From a virus, in IMG/VR virus record IMGVR_UViG_3300025543_000091, positions 1 through 35,852 of that record: a stretch of DNA of 35,852 bases. One strand, 5' to 3'. Made by a program: the position numbers and the translations under genes. Shown in pieces: positions 1 through 8,000 of this stretch (within the stretch, counting starts at the first letter, position 1; every line of letters begins with the position of its first letter). The notes under the pieces are model-generated. The model had not been told where the DNA came from and did no database searches. It saw only the letters and a program-made list of their open reading frames with translations.

Positions 1-2
1 TA

Positions 3-710
3 ATAGACTGCATGGGTTATCCCAAATCGTACGAAGATTATAATGAAATAGATGTTATCCCTGTTAACTCTGCTCTTGTTAATTTAATACATGAGCCAGG
101 TAATTGGGGAGCATACACGTTTCATCAAGCTACTCCTCATGGGTGGATGTTTGGTATTCCATTACAGACCAGACAAGGTTGGGGTTATTTATATAATAAT
201 AAAATAACTCCTAAAGAAGAAGCTGTAGATTATCTTAAATTTATTATGAAAGATAAATTCAATACTGATTTAAAAGAATTTAGCTTTAAAAATTATTATG
301 CTAAACAATTTATTGATGGACGAATATTAAAAAATGGAAACAAAGCATTATTTTTTGAACCTTTAGAAGCAATTGCAGGAGTGTTTTGGAATCATTGTAA
401 TAGAGCTATGTGGGATGTAGTATTTCAAGGGCACACTGAAGAAGATGCTAATGATAGATTAAAATTAAGAGCGGAAAGCTATATTAATTTTATTAGCTTT
501 ATTTATAAAAATGGATCTAAATTTAATTCTCCTTTTTGGGAAATAACTAAAAAGAAATGCAATAAACATTTAGATAATAGCTATTTGTGGCAAAGGGAAA
601 AAGAATATATATTCAATTATAAACCAGGGGATGAAGTTATGCCTCCTGATTTTATTACCTTTCCATTTGAATTAGACGTTTGGCAAGATTTTATTACTAA
701 GTTTGATTAG
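3..710 (+). CDS. Flavin-dependent (tryptophan-type) halogenase, C-terminal part, truncated by the window edge
   Basis: The frame is open to the left edge (the codons before the first Met read I-D-C), so the true start and the FAD-binding N-terminus lie outside. Seen: IDCMGYP matches the DC(S/T)GF element of PrnA/RebH-type halogenases, followed by GWMFGIPLQTRQGWGYLY, the family's GW.W.IP...R.G.GYV segment, and by FFEPLEAIAGVFW, the equivalent of the FLEPLEST region near the active site. The family uses FADH2, O2 and halide to make a hypohalous species that a lysine in the N-terminal part directs; that lysine cannot be checked here. Viral halogenases of this family are known from marine cyanophages (VirX1). 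The substrate is unknown. It sits just before the virion genes and is a cargo gene rather than a structural one. The family call is secure; catalytic competence is not testable. Confidence 0.85.
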   Translation: MDCMGYPKSYEDYNEIDVIPVNSALVNLIHEPGNWGAYTFHQATPHGWMFGIPLQTRQGWGYLYNNKITPKEEAVDYLKFIMKDKFNTDLKEFSFKNYYAKQFIDGRILKNGNKALFFEPLEAIAGVFWNHCNRAMWDVVFQGHTEEDANDRLKLRAESYINFISFIYKNGSKFNSPFWEITKKKCNKHLDNSYLWQREKEYIFNYKPGDEVMPPDFITFPFELDVWQDFITKFD

Positions 711-730
711 TCGTAAAAGTCTAGTATAAT
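703..730 (+). promoter_or_regulatory. Sigma70-like promoter for the virion module
   Basis: TTGATT (703-708), a 16-nt spacer and a perfect TATAAT (725-730). The next ATG is at 737, so the expected transcription start falls at or beside the start codon. There is no separate Shine-Dalgarno, only GAGAG directly before the ATG. Inferred from sequence alone. Confidence 0.55.
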
Positions 731-736
731 GAGAGT

Positions 737-2884
737 ATGCCATTAAACTTAATTAATATACGACCTGGCTTTAATAAACAAATTACAGATACTGCAGCAG
801 AAGGTCAGTATGTAGACGGTGATTTTGTTCGTTTTCGCTCAGGATTACCTGAAAAAGTAGGAGGTTGGTCTCAGATTACTACGGATACTTTAATAGGAGT
901 TACTAGACAACAATTTCATTGGGTGGATTTAGATGGTCGTATTTATGCTGCTTTAGCTACTCACAGAGGATTATTTATTTATTATGAGGGAGCTTTTTAT
1001 GATATTACTCCATTAGAAGCAGCTCAATCTGGAGGGACCTTTACTACTAATGGAACAACAACGGTCACTGTTAATTTAAGTGGACATAATCTAAGCCAAG
1101 GAGATATTTTTACTTTTACTTCTGTTACAGCACCTTCTGGTTCTGGGTACACAGATGCAATTTTTGAAAATACTCCATATGAGTGCACAGCTAGACTGAA
1201 CGCAAATCAATTTACCATTACTATGGCAACAGCCGCGTCCAATAGCGGAACATCAGGAGCATGTACTGTTCACCGTTATGTTAAAGCGGGAGAAATTGGT
1301 CAAACATACGGTTATGGTTTTGGTACAGGGTTATGGGGAGGAGCAACAGGAGTTACAAATCAATTAGATGGAGCATTACTTAATGACACTAACGGAACTG
1401 GCGGTGTAGGATCTACTATTGTTGTAGATAGCACAACTGGTTTTCCTTCAGCGGGAGTTATTAAAGTAGATAATGAACTTATTTCTTATACAGGTATTAC
1501 TTCAACAACGCTTACTGGTATTACAAGAGGAGTAAATGGAACTTCTACCGCTGCTCATTCAGATAATACTTCTATTGAAGTATTTACAGGATGGGGAGAA
1601 GCTTCTTTATCTTCTTCAGTGTCCTTAGATCCTGCAAACTGGTCTTTAGATAATTTTGGTCAAATATTAGTTGCAACTATTTACAATGGCAGAACTTTTA
1701 TTTGGCAACCTGTAAACAGTAATCCTTTAGCTTTAACTACAAGAGCTACGATTATGGTAGGAGCACCAACAAAAACAATGATTACGATTACCTCTGATCA
1801 AGACAGACATTTATTTCATTTAGGAACGGAAACTACAATTGGATCTACAAATACTCAAGATAAAATGTTTATTAGATTTTCTGATCAAGAAGATTATTCA
1901 ATTTATGCGCCTACGTCAGTTAACACTGCTGGAACATTTAGACTAGATGATGGAACAGAAATTAGGGCCGCTATACAAGCGAAAGATTATATTTTAGTTA
2001 TAACAGATACCGCAGCATATACCATGCAGTTTGTAGGAGCTCCCTTTACGTTTAGCATTAGAAAAGTTGGATCTAATTGTGGATGTATGGGTCCAAACGC
2101 AGCTGTGTTTAAAGATGGTATTGTTTATTGGATGGACGATTCAGGTGGTTTTAATTATTTTGATGGTACTGTTAAAACTTTAGATTGTTCTGTAGAGGAT
2201 TTTGTATTTACTCAAAACAATCCTGGAGACCTTGGATTAAACTATAATGCAGGTAAACTTGTATATGCCTCTGGGGACTGTTTGTACGGAGAAGTAACCT
2301 GGTTTTACCCTTCCGCAACTTCTTCGGTAGTGAATAGATCAGTCATATTTAACAGACAAGAAAATTGTTGGTTTACAAGTTCTGTTGCTAGAACAACTGC
2401 ACAAGATGCTCATTTATTTGATTTACCTTATAAGACATCTTACAATCCAACAGGAACTTATACGTTTCCTATTGCGCAAGGAGCATCTAATATAAATGGA
2501 TCTAGCACTTTTTGGGAACACGAAACAGGAACTGATCAAAATGAAAATGGAACTATTACTCCTGTGTTAGCTTATGTAGAATCAGGAGATTTTATGTTGC
2601 ATCAAGGTGGAGACGGAGAAGTTTTTACTAAAGTTAGAAGATTCATACCTGATTTTAAAAGACTTACTGGTAATGCACAAATTACTATTAATTTAAAAGA
2701 TTATCCTTCTGATACAGCTACTTCATCCTCTTTAGGACCTTTTTCCATTAATAGTTCTACACAAAAAGTAGATACCAGAGCTAGAGGAAGAGCTGCAAGT
2801 TTAAAAATCGCAAATACATCTTCGGGAGAAACTTGGAGATATGGAACTTTTAGAGCAGATGTACAACCAGACGGTAGACGATAA
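737..2884 (+). CDS. Large virion protein, tail/DNA-stabilisation type
   Basis: A 715-residue protein. The N-terminus (INIRPGFNKQITDTAAEG, then YVDGDFVRFRSGLPEKVGGW) is the recurrent opening of a structural protein found in many marine podo-/siphovirus genomes and reminiscent of P22 gp10-like packaged-DNA stabilisation or head-tail proteins. Two insertions interrupt it: a Thr/Ser-rich beta segment around residues 100-180, and a segment around 215-285 (STIVVDSTTGFPSAG, then IKVDNELISYTGI and TTLTGITRGVNGT) that is a common module in phage tail and fibre proteins. The rest is rich in aromatic beta-strand repeats that would suit a beta-propeller. No membrane segment is seen. Its stop overlaps the next start (TAATG). 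Virion membership is confident; the exact position in the particle is inferred. Confidence 0.8.
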   Translation: MPLNLINIRPGFNKQITDTAAEGQYVDGDFVRFRSGLPEKVGGWSQITTDTLIGVTRQQFHWVDLDGRIYAALATHRGLFIYYEGAFYDITPLEAAQSGGTFTTNGTTTVTVNLSGHNLSQGDIFTFTSVTAPSGSGYTDAIFENTPYECTARLNANQFTITMATAASNSGTSGACTVHRYVKAGEIGQTYGYGFGTGLWGGATGVTNQLDGALLNDTNGTGGVGSTIVVDSTTGFPSAGVIKVDNELISYTGITSTTLTGITRGVNGTSTAAHSDNTSIEVFTGWGEASLSSSVSLDPANWSLDNFGQILVATIYNGRTFIWQPVNSNPLALTTRATIMVGAPTKTMITITSDQDRHLFHLGTETTIGSTNTQDKMFIRFSDQEDYSIYAPTSVNTAGTFRLDDGTEIRAAIQAKDYILVITDTAAYTMQFVGAPFTFSIRKVGSNCGCMGPNAAVFKDGIVYWMDDSGGFNYFDGTVKTLDCSVEDFVFTQNNPGDLGLNYNAGKLVYASGDCLYGEVTWFYPSATSSVVNRSVIFNRQENCWFTSSVARTTAQDAHLFDLPYKTSYNPTGTYTFPIAQGASNINGSSTFWEHETGTDQNENGTITPVLAYVESGDFMLHQGGDGEVFTKVRRFIPDFKRLTGNAQITINLKDYPSDTATSSSLGPFSINSSTQKVDTRARGRAASLKIANTSSGETWRYGTFRADVQPDGRR

Positions 2885-3057
2885 TGGCAAAAATAACTGT
2901 AACAATACCTGATCCTACACCTGTTTACGATTCTACAAATCAACAACAGCAATTGCAGGCATTGGATCAATTAAAAAATCAACTTAACTATACGTTTCAA
3001 GAAGAACTTAAACAGGAAGTAGAAAGAGTAACTTGGTTTGTAATGACGAATAATTAA
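2884..3057 (+). CDS. Small coiled-coil protein of the virion module
   Basis: A 57-residue ORF whose ATG shares bases with the upstream TAA, indicating translational coupling. It has an N-terminal beta-like MAKITVTIPDP, a poly-Gln run (residues 20-23) and a helical, heptad-like C-terminal half (LDQLKNQLNYTFQEELKQEV). Short proteins with this opening recur beside the same large structural gene in marine phages. A structural or assembly role is inferred from position; no enzymatic motif is visible. Confidence 0.75.
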   Translation: MAKITVTIPDPTPVYDSTNQQQQLQALDQLKNQLNYTFQEELKQEVERVTWFVMTNN

Positions 3058-3058
3058 T

Positions 3059-3397
3059 ATGGCAAATATATATAGAAACGCATTTTATAATTTAACTACA
3101 ACGGATAAGACAGATGTTTTTACCTGTCCTGCTGGTTCAAGAGCAATTATTCAAAACATTCAATTAACAAATGAATCAGGAACAACTCAAGTCCAAATTT
3201 ATATTTATGATAATTCTGCAACAACGGAATATGAAATAGCTCATGATAGTGTTAGTGCAAATGAAACTTTAAATATGGCTAAAGGCCCTGTAATATTAGA
3301 AGAAAATGATGTTTTAAGAATTGAAGCTAACGCTGCAAACGTAGTATCAGGGATGGTATCTATATTAGAAATAAATAGATCGGATCAAAATGGCTAA
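3059..3397 (+). CDS. Small beta-rich virion protein
   Basis: 112 residues starting MANIYRNAFYNLTTTDKTDVF, with alternating hydrophobic beta-strands (RAIIQNIQLTNESG, VQIYIYDNS, MVSILEINR) typical of small phage tail or head-decoration beta-sandwiches. It has no Cys-based or catalytic motif. It begins 1 nt after the previous stop and overlaps the next gene by 8 nt, so it belongs to the structural transcript. Function is inferred from context. Confidence 0.8.
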   Translation: MANIYRNAFYNLTTTDKTDVFTCPAGSRAIIQNIQLTNESGTTQVQIYIYDNSATTEYEIAHDSVSANETLNMAKGPVILEENDVLRIEANAANVVSGMVSILEINRSDQNG

Positions 3398-3521
3398 AAA
3401 AGCAAAAGGTTTTGGAGTTAATAATTTTGTTAAAAGTAAAAGAAAGAAAAGACCTGGTAGACATTCGAAGAAACATAAAGGAAGAAAAAAAGGTGGACGA
3501 GGACAGGGGTTTCCGATATAA
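3390..3521 (+). CDS. Tiny, very basic peptide
   Basis: 43 residues, MAKKAKGFGVNNFVKSKRKK followed by RPGRH and further Lys/Arg/Gly-rich sequence. It has almost no acidic residues, so it should bind nucleic acid or an acidic surface. Basic peptides with the same MAKKAK.FGVNNFVK.K..KRPGRH pattern recur in marine phage tail modules. It overlaps the upstream gene by 8 nt. A DNA-condensing or virion-packaged role is a guess; the conserved location supports a real gene. Confidence 0.7.
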   Translation: MAKKAKGFGVNNFVKSKRKKRPGRHSKKHKGRKKGGRGQGFPI

Positions 3522-3527
3522 AGAAGT

Positions 3528-3668
3528 ATGTTTTATATTTGGCATACATTACTAATAGCTTTATTTATATCTATTGGATTTCTATTAGGGTATAAACTAG
3601 GTAATAAAAAACCAAAAACAGAAGAACCTAAAGGCAAGTGTCCCTTTGGTTTTGATCAGGAGAACTAA
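3528..3668 (+). CDS. Single-pass membrane peptide
   Basis: 46 residues with an N-terminal transmembrane helix (residues about 4-23, IWHTLLIALFISIGFLLGY), then a Lys/Glu-rich cytoplasmic-type tail ending KCPFGFDQEN. It is tightly packed between neighbours (6 nt after the previous stop, 2 nt before the next start), with AAAGAAGT upstream as a weak ribosome site. It could be a lysis accessory (spanin/holin class) or an infection-stage membrane protein. Size and topology are all that can be said. Confidence 0.65.
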   Translation: MFYIWHTLLIALFISIGFLLGYKLGNKKPKTEEPKGKCPFGFDQEN

Positions 3669-3670
3669 TA

Positions 3671-3868
3671 ATGAATGTAATTAAAATACCAGCGAAAGCT
3701 GTAGAAATTGTTAAAAATAAAAGAACGGGAGAAGTGTATGCGGATAAGGCTGCATTTGATGCAGATGTAGCAAATCCAGCCACAGATACAACAGCAGATG
3801 ATTTTAGACAAGACTTAGAGATTACAGTTGCTTCTTTACACACTAAAGGTGATACGATAAAAAAATAA
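3671..3868 (+). CDS. Small acidic hypothetical protein
   Basis: 65 residues (MNVIKIPAKAVEIVKNKRTG...). A short N-terminal beta segment is followed by an Asp/Ala/Thr-rich stretch (FDADVANPATDTTADDF) and a C-terminal helix. TCAGGAGAACTAATA upstream supplies a good Shine-Dalgarno. It is not recognised beyond being of the kind seen in phage tail modules. Confidence 0.65.
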   Translation: MNVIKIPAKAVEIVKNKRTGEVYADKAAFDADVANPATDTTADDFRQDLEITVASLHTKGDTIKK

Positions 3869-3871
3869 TTT

Positions 3872-4801
3872 ATGAAACCTATCGGTGGTACGGAGCTACA
3901 GTTCAACCAACTGTATAAATACGTAGATAATAATTTATTAAATCATTTTCAAATTACAACTTCTGTTCCAGAAAAAGAACCTTTATCTAAAGATAAAATA
4001 AATATTCTTTGGGTACAAAATTCATACGACCAACCTAATGTGGCTCCATGGATGAAAGATAAATCTAATCATGATAAGTATGATTGGTACGTGTTTAATA
4101 GTCATTGGTGTTGTGAAAAATATAGAATGATGTTTGAACTACCAGCACAAAAATGCACTGTAATTAAAAATGCAATTGATCAATTTTATGGTAGAGCGGT
4201 TTATCAAAAAGGACAACCCGTAAAAATATTATTTACATCAACTCCTTGGAGAGGATTAAATGTTTTACTAGGAGCAATGCAATTAATTAAAAACCCTTTA
4301 ATTAGTTGTGATGTTTACTCTTCAACTAAAATTTATGGATCATCTTTTGATGAGGCAAATAAAAATTTGTATGAACCATTATTTGAACAAGCAAGACAAA
4401 TTAAAAATGTTAATTATCTTGGATTTGCTAGTAATGAAACAATTTTAAAAAGTATTACTAATTACCATCTTTATGTTTATCCTAATATTTGGGAAGAAAC
4501 TTCATGTATATCTGCTATAGAAGCATTAGCTCATGGACTATATGGAATAGTCACTAACTACGGAGCGTTATATGAAACTTGTTCAGAATGGCCTCTTTAT
4601 GTTCAATATCAAAGTGATTACAAAATGTTAGCACAACATTTTGCCTATGCAATAGAAGGTATTGTAGATCAATTACATCAACCAGGTATGCAAGAATTAT
4701 TAACCTCACAACAAATGTTTTATAAAAAATTTTATAATTGGGAAAATAGGAAGCATGAATGGACTAACTTTTTACAAGGAGTCTTAAATGCAAAATCATG
4801 A
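3872..4801 (+). CDS. GT-B glycosyltransferase (GT4-like)
   Basis: 309 residues. It starts MKPIGGTELQ, the glycine-rich GG loop of GT-B enzymes, and ends with a nucleotide-sugar site PNIWEETSCISAIEALAHG, an E-x7-E motif typical of GT4/group 1 transferases. Between them are KILFTSTPWRGL (start of the second Rossmann domain) and VNYLGF. It should transfer a sugar from an NDP-sugar to an unknown acceptor. It overlaps a second glycosyltransferase by 14 nt and lies inside the virion gene block, suggesting modification of virion protein, phage DNA or host surface glycans. No membrane anchor. The N-terminal domain is shorter than usual for GT4 enzymes. Confidence 0.82.
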   Translation: MKPIGGTELQFNQLYKYVDNNLLNHFQITTSVPEKEPLSKDKINILWVQNSYDQPNVAPWMKDKSNHDKYDWYVFNSHWCCEKYRMMFELPAQKCTVIKNAIDQFYGRAVYQKGQPVKILFTSTPWRGLNVLLGAMQLIKNPLISCDVYSSTKIYGSSFDEANKNLYEPLFEQARQIKNVNYLGFASNETILKSITNYHLYVYPNIWEETSCISAIEALAHGLYGIVTNYGALYETCSEWPLYVQYQSDYKMLAQHFAYAIEGIVDQLHQPGMQELLTSQQMFYKKFYNWENRKHEWTNFLQGVLNAKS

Positions 4802-5603
4802 ACCTATATGGTTTAATCAAGAACAACGGCCACAGGACACTAAGGAAGCTGGATACAGTTTGTTTGTAGCAACTCCTGTGCACGATCAATGTTCTATTCA
4901 TTACACACAATCTTTATTAGAATTACAAAAACATTGTTTTAAAAAAAATGTAAAAATACGGTTTCAAATTATGAAGTCTTCTTTAGTGACTCAAGGAAGA
5001 AATATGTGTGTATCTGGTTTTTTACAATCAAACGCAACTCATTTATTATTTATTGATTCAGACATTGCATTTAATTCTGGTGCAGCAGAAAGATTAGTAG
5101 CTTGTGATAAAGATGTAATATCTATTCCTTATCCTTTAAAAGATATAAATTGGGATAAAGGAATACATATGTTTAAAGAAGGAAAAATAAAAGAAGCAAA
5201 AGATTTGCGTAATAAAGCTTTTTATAGATATCCTATGAAAGTAGATAACAATAATGAAATTAAAATTAAAGATGGAGTTATAGAGGTAACTCATTCTCCT
5301 ACAGGTTTTATGTTAATTAAAAGAGAAGTTATTCTTAAAATGATTGAAGCTTATCCTAATTTAAGAATAGATCAAGATCAAGTTGTTAATGGTAAAAACG
5401 AAAGATTACCTCATATGTGGAACTTTTTTGATACTCAATTTGACCCTGAAAAACATACTTACCTAGGTGAAGATTTTGCTTTTTGTAAGAGATGGAAAGA
5501 TATAGGTGGCAAATGCCATGCTTGGATTATGGATTATATTACTCATGTTGGGGAACATCAGTATACAGGTCGTTTTGCGGATGAGTTGATAAAGACCGAC
5601 TAA
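4788..5603 (+). CDS. GT-A glycosyltransferase (GT2-like)
   Basis: 271 residues. LFVATPVHDQCSIHYTQSLL is a nucleotide-sugar transferase opening. LVTQGRNMCVSGFLQSNATH leads into HLLFIDSDIAF, whose DSD (residues 90-92) is the metal-binding DxD of GT-A enzymes. Later YLGEDFAFCKRWKDIGGKCH is the acceptor-side ED.....R motif. The start has a GGAG 8 nt upstream and lies inside the upstream gene. Paired with the GT4-like gene it probably forms a two-step glycosylation unit; acceptor and sugar cannot be read from sequence. Confidence 0.82.
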   Translation: MQNHEPIWFNQEQRPQDTKEAGYSLFVATPVHDQCSIHYTQSLLELQKHCFKKNVKIRFQIMKSSLVTQGRNMCVSGFLQSNATHLLFIDSDIAFNSGAAERLVACDKDVISIPYPLKDINWDKGIHMFKEGKIKEAKDLRNKAFYRYPMKVDNNNEIKIKDGVIEVTHSPTGFMLIKREVILKMIEAYPNLRIDQDQVVNGKNERLPHMWNFFDTQFDPEKHTYLGEDFAFCKRWKDIGGKCHAWIMDYITHVGEHQYTGRFADELIKTD

Positions 5604-5649
5604 AATGGTAATATTTTAAAGTTATATAACAATTACAGGAGCTACAAAA

Positions 5650-6648
5650 TTGGATCCATTTACTATAGCGATAGCCGCATTCGGTATTCAGAAATTAAGA
5701 GGTAAATCTACAAATAGAGCCTTGAGAGATGCTTTAATTGCAGGAAGCTTAGGACAAGCTGGAGCAATGGCAGGCGTTGGTGGATTACAAGGTTTTGGAG
5801 GCTATGGTCTTCAAGGAGCTACTTTAGGACAACAGTTTATGAATACAGCACCTATGCAAGGTATTGGTGCGTTGTTTGGAAAAACACCTGGTACTACCCC
5901 TGTACCAGCTTCACAAGTGGGAGTAACCGATCCTGCTAAATTAAAACAATTAATGACTAGTGAATTTAATCAAAATGCAGCGGGTGGAAATATTTTAGGT
6001 CGAGCATATGAAGGATTTAAAGGATTACCTACAGCAGCTAAAGTAGGTATCGGTGCAGCAACCATTCCTTTAATCGGTGATTTTTTTAGTGGAGACGATA
6101 AAGAAAAAATGTATTTACCAACTCCTAATAAAGCTTATTCTAAATTTGCAAAATCAGGATTACCTGGATCGCCTACAGGATTTTACACAAGAGATTATAG
6201 TACAGGTCAGGATACAGCAATTGCAGATCCATCAACTTATCGAACAGTAGAAGAAGTTTTAGGAGATGAACCTACGCAAAATTTTAAAGCCGTAGAGTAC
6301 AATCAAGGGGGTTTAGCTAGTATTGCAAGATTTAATGAAGGTGGACAAGTCTTACCTTCTAAATTTACTCATGATGAAAACGATATAAATAATTATCAAA
6401 GAGCAAATGGTTTTGTTATGGATGGAACTGGAAATGGTAAAGATCATGAAGACACTATGTTAGCTCAACTTGCTGATGGAGAATTTGTATCTAGATCGCA
6501 TGCAGTTTTAGGTGCGGGGATTATTGCTGGCGCAAATATTAGAGATAAAAAAGATCAAAGAAAAAAAGGAGCGGAGTTCTTTTATGAACAACAAAAACGT
6601 TTTAAAAGAATTTATGATTTAATTAATGCAAACAAAACAGAACATTAA
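5650..6648 (+). CDS. Virion-associated protein with LADGEFV motif; TTG start
   Basis: 332 residues. The best start is TTG at 5650, preceded by AGGAG (5637-5641) at 8-nt spacing and giving M-DPFTIAIAAFGIQ. The N-terminal half is Gly/Ala/Gln-rich with weakly hydrophobic segments. The C-terminal half carries YNQGGLASIARFNEGGQV and then TMLAQLADGEFVSRSHAV and LGAG; the (L/A).DGEF(V) segment is seen in many marine phage proteins near tail and internal-protein genes. It overlaps the next gene by 23 nt. A role in the virion or ejection apparatus is inferred from context. Confidence 0.7.
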   Translation: MDPFTIAIAAFGIQKLRGKSTNRALRDALIAGSLGQAGAMAGVGGLQGFGGYGLQGATLGQQFMNTAPMQGIGALFGKTPGTTPVPASQVGVTDPAKLKQLMTSEFNQNAAGGNILGRAYEGFKGLPTAAKVGIGAATIPLIGDFFSGDDKEKMYLPTPNKAYSKFAKSGLPGSPTGFYTRDYSTGQDTAIADPSTYRTVEEVLGDEPTQNFKAVEYNQGGLASIARFNEGGQVLPSKFTHDENDINNYQRANGFVMDGTGNGKDHEDTMLAQLADGEFVSRSHAVLGAGIIAGANIRDKKDQRKKGAEFFYEQQKRFKRIYDLINANKTEH

Positions 6649-7087
6649 ACAAGATCCAGTAGCTGTAATACCTATTTATCCTAATGAAATAGATAAGTAT
6701 TGGGGACTAGTACATTTTTTAATTGCAGAAGCTCTTAAATATGGAGGATCATATGCAAATCCAAATCATATTAAAGAAGAATTGGAAAAAGATCGTATGC
6801 AATTATTTATTATGTTTGGTGAAGATAGTGATGGAGAAAACAAAGTATTTGGATGTATGACAACTAGAATATTTCAAAATCCTAATTTTAAAGAATTACA
6901 AGCATGTATTTGTACAGGTAAAAAAATGGAATTATGGATTGATAGTTTAATTGTTGCATTAGAAAAATTTGCAAAAAATAATGATTGTAAAAGAATTTGT
7001 ATGCTTGGAAGACCAGGATATAAAAAATTTGTATCTAATTATGGTTGGAAAGTTAAACATTACGAGTATCAAAAGGAGATTAAATAG
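6626..7087 (+). CDS. GNAT-like acetyltransferase-fold protein
   Basis: 153 residues. The alternating pattern LFIMFGEDS..NKVFGCMTTRI, KMELWIDSLIVALEKFAKNN, then CKRICMLGRPGYKKFVSNYG and WK resembles the GNAT fold: a beta-hairpin, a long helix, and the final 'G..KF....G(W/F)K' element. The pyrophosphate-binding Q/R-x-x-G-x-G/A loop is not obvious (the equivalent region reads CTGKKMELW), so catalysis is uncertain. Phages carry similar proteins next to internal virion genes. It could be an inactive structural derivative. Confidence 0.6.
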   Translation: MQTKQNIKQDPVAVIPIYPNEIDKYWGLVHFLIAEALKYGGSYANPNHIKEELEKDRMQLFIMFGEDSDGENKVFGCMTTRIFQNPNFKELQACICTGKKMELWIDSLIVALEKFAKNNDCKRICMLGRPGYKKFVSNYGWKVKHYEYQKEIK

Positions 7088-7996
7088 ATGAGTTTATTTG
7101 GAGGAGGAGGGGGTGGCGGAAGTTCTGTTCCTGCGGTTACTACACAATATGTAAGAGAAGCACCAGGGATAGAAGAACGAAAACTTGGGTTGATGGATAT
7201 AGCTTCACAGCTATCTCAAAAACCGATTAACATTCCTGCGTTACAGGTTTCTCCTTTAAGTGCATTAGAACAACAAGGAATTACTGCATCTGGAACAACA
7301 GGAGTAGGAGCTCCTACTGTTCAAGCAGGTCTGGGTTCTTTATTACAAGCACAACAAGCAGCCGCTTTAGATCCTACATCATCACAATTTCAAGCTTATA
7401 TGAATCCTTATCAAACAAATGTATTAGATGAAATTGCAAGACAGGGACAAATACAACAACAAAGATTAGCAGGACAAGCAATTACTTCTGGTGCATTTGG
7501 TGGTGGAAGAGAAGGTGTTCAACAAGCAGAATTACAAGGACAGATTTTAAGACAACAAGGATTAGCACAACAACAAGCTGTTAACCAAGCAATGCAAGCG
7601 TTCCAACAAAACCAAGCCTTGCAGGCACAAACAGGAATACAAACAGGTCAGTTGATGGGTCAATTAGGTGCTCAACAACAATCAATGGCTCAAGGAGACA
7701 TTAATCAATTAATGGCAGCGGGTGGATTACAAAGACAATTAGGTCAACAAGCTTTAGATGCTGCTAGACAAACAGAACTACAAAGATCTTACGAACCATA
7801 TCAAAGAGCAGAGTTTCTTAAAAATATTTATGCAGCGGGTCCTACAACTCAGTCTACAGTTACTCAATCAACTCAACCTGGTGGTACCAATCCATTAGCA
7901 CAAGCTGCAGGAGCAGGATTAGGTGCTTACGCAACTTATTCTGCATTACAAAGACAACCTGCTGCAACACAGACAGCAGTATCATACGCGAGGTAA
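7088..7996 (+). CDS. Gln/Ala-rich virion protein
   Basis: 302 residues with a seven-Gly run near the N-terminus (GGGGGGGSS), then long Gln/Ala-rich helices (residues about 90-240, such as QQQRLAGQAITSGAFGGG and QAMQAFQQNQALQAQTG) that would form extended coiled coils. Ribosome site AGGAG lies 11 nt upstream. Similar Q-rich proteins sit just before the giant internal proteins in marine podophage-like genomes, so a tail-needle, internal-core or ejection component is likely. No enzymatic motif. Confidence 0.72.
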   Translation: MSLFGGGGGGGSSVPAVTTQYVREAPGIEERKLGLMDIASQLSQKPINIPALQVSPLSALEQQGITASGTTGVGAPTVQAGLGSLLQAQQAAALDPTSSQFQAYMNPYQTNVLDEIARQGQIQQQRLAGQAITSGAFGGGREGVQQAELQGQILRQQGLAQQQAVNQAMQAFQQNQALQAQTGIQTGQLMGQLGAQQQSMAQGDINQLMAAGGLQRQLGQQALDAARQTELQRSYEPYQRAEFLKNIYAAGPTTQSTVTQSTQPGGTNPLAQAAGAGLGAYATYSALQRQPAATQTAVSYAR

Positions 7997-8000
7997 CATT

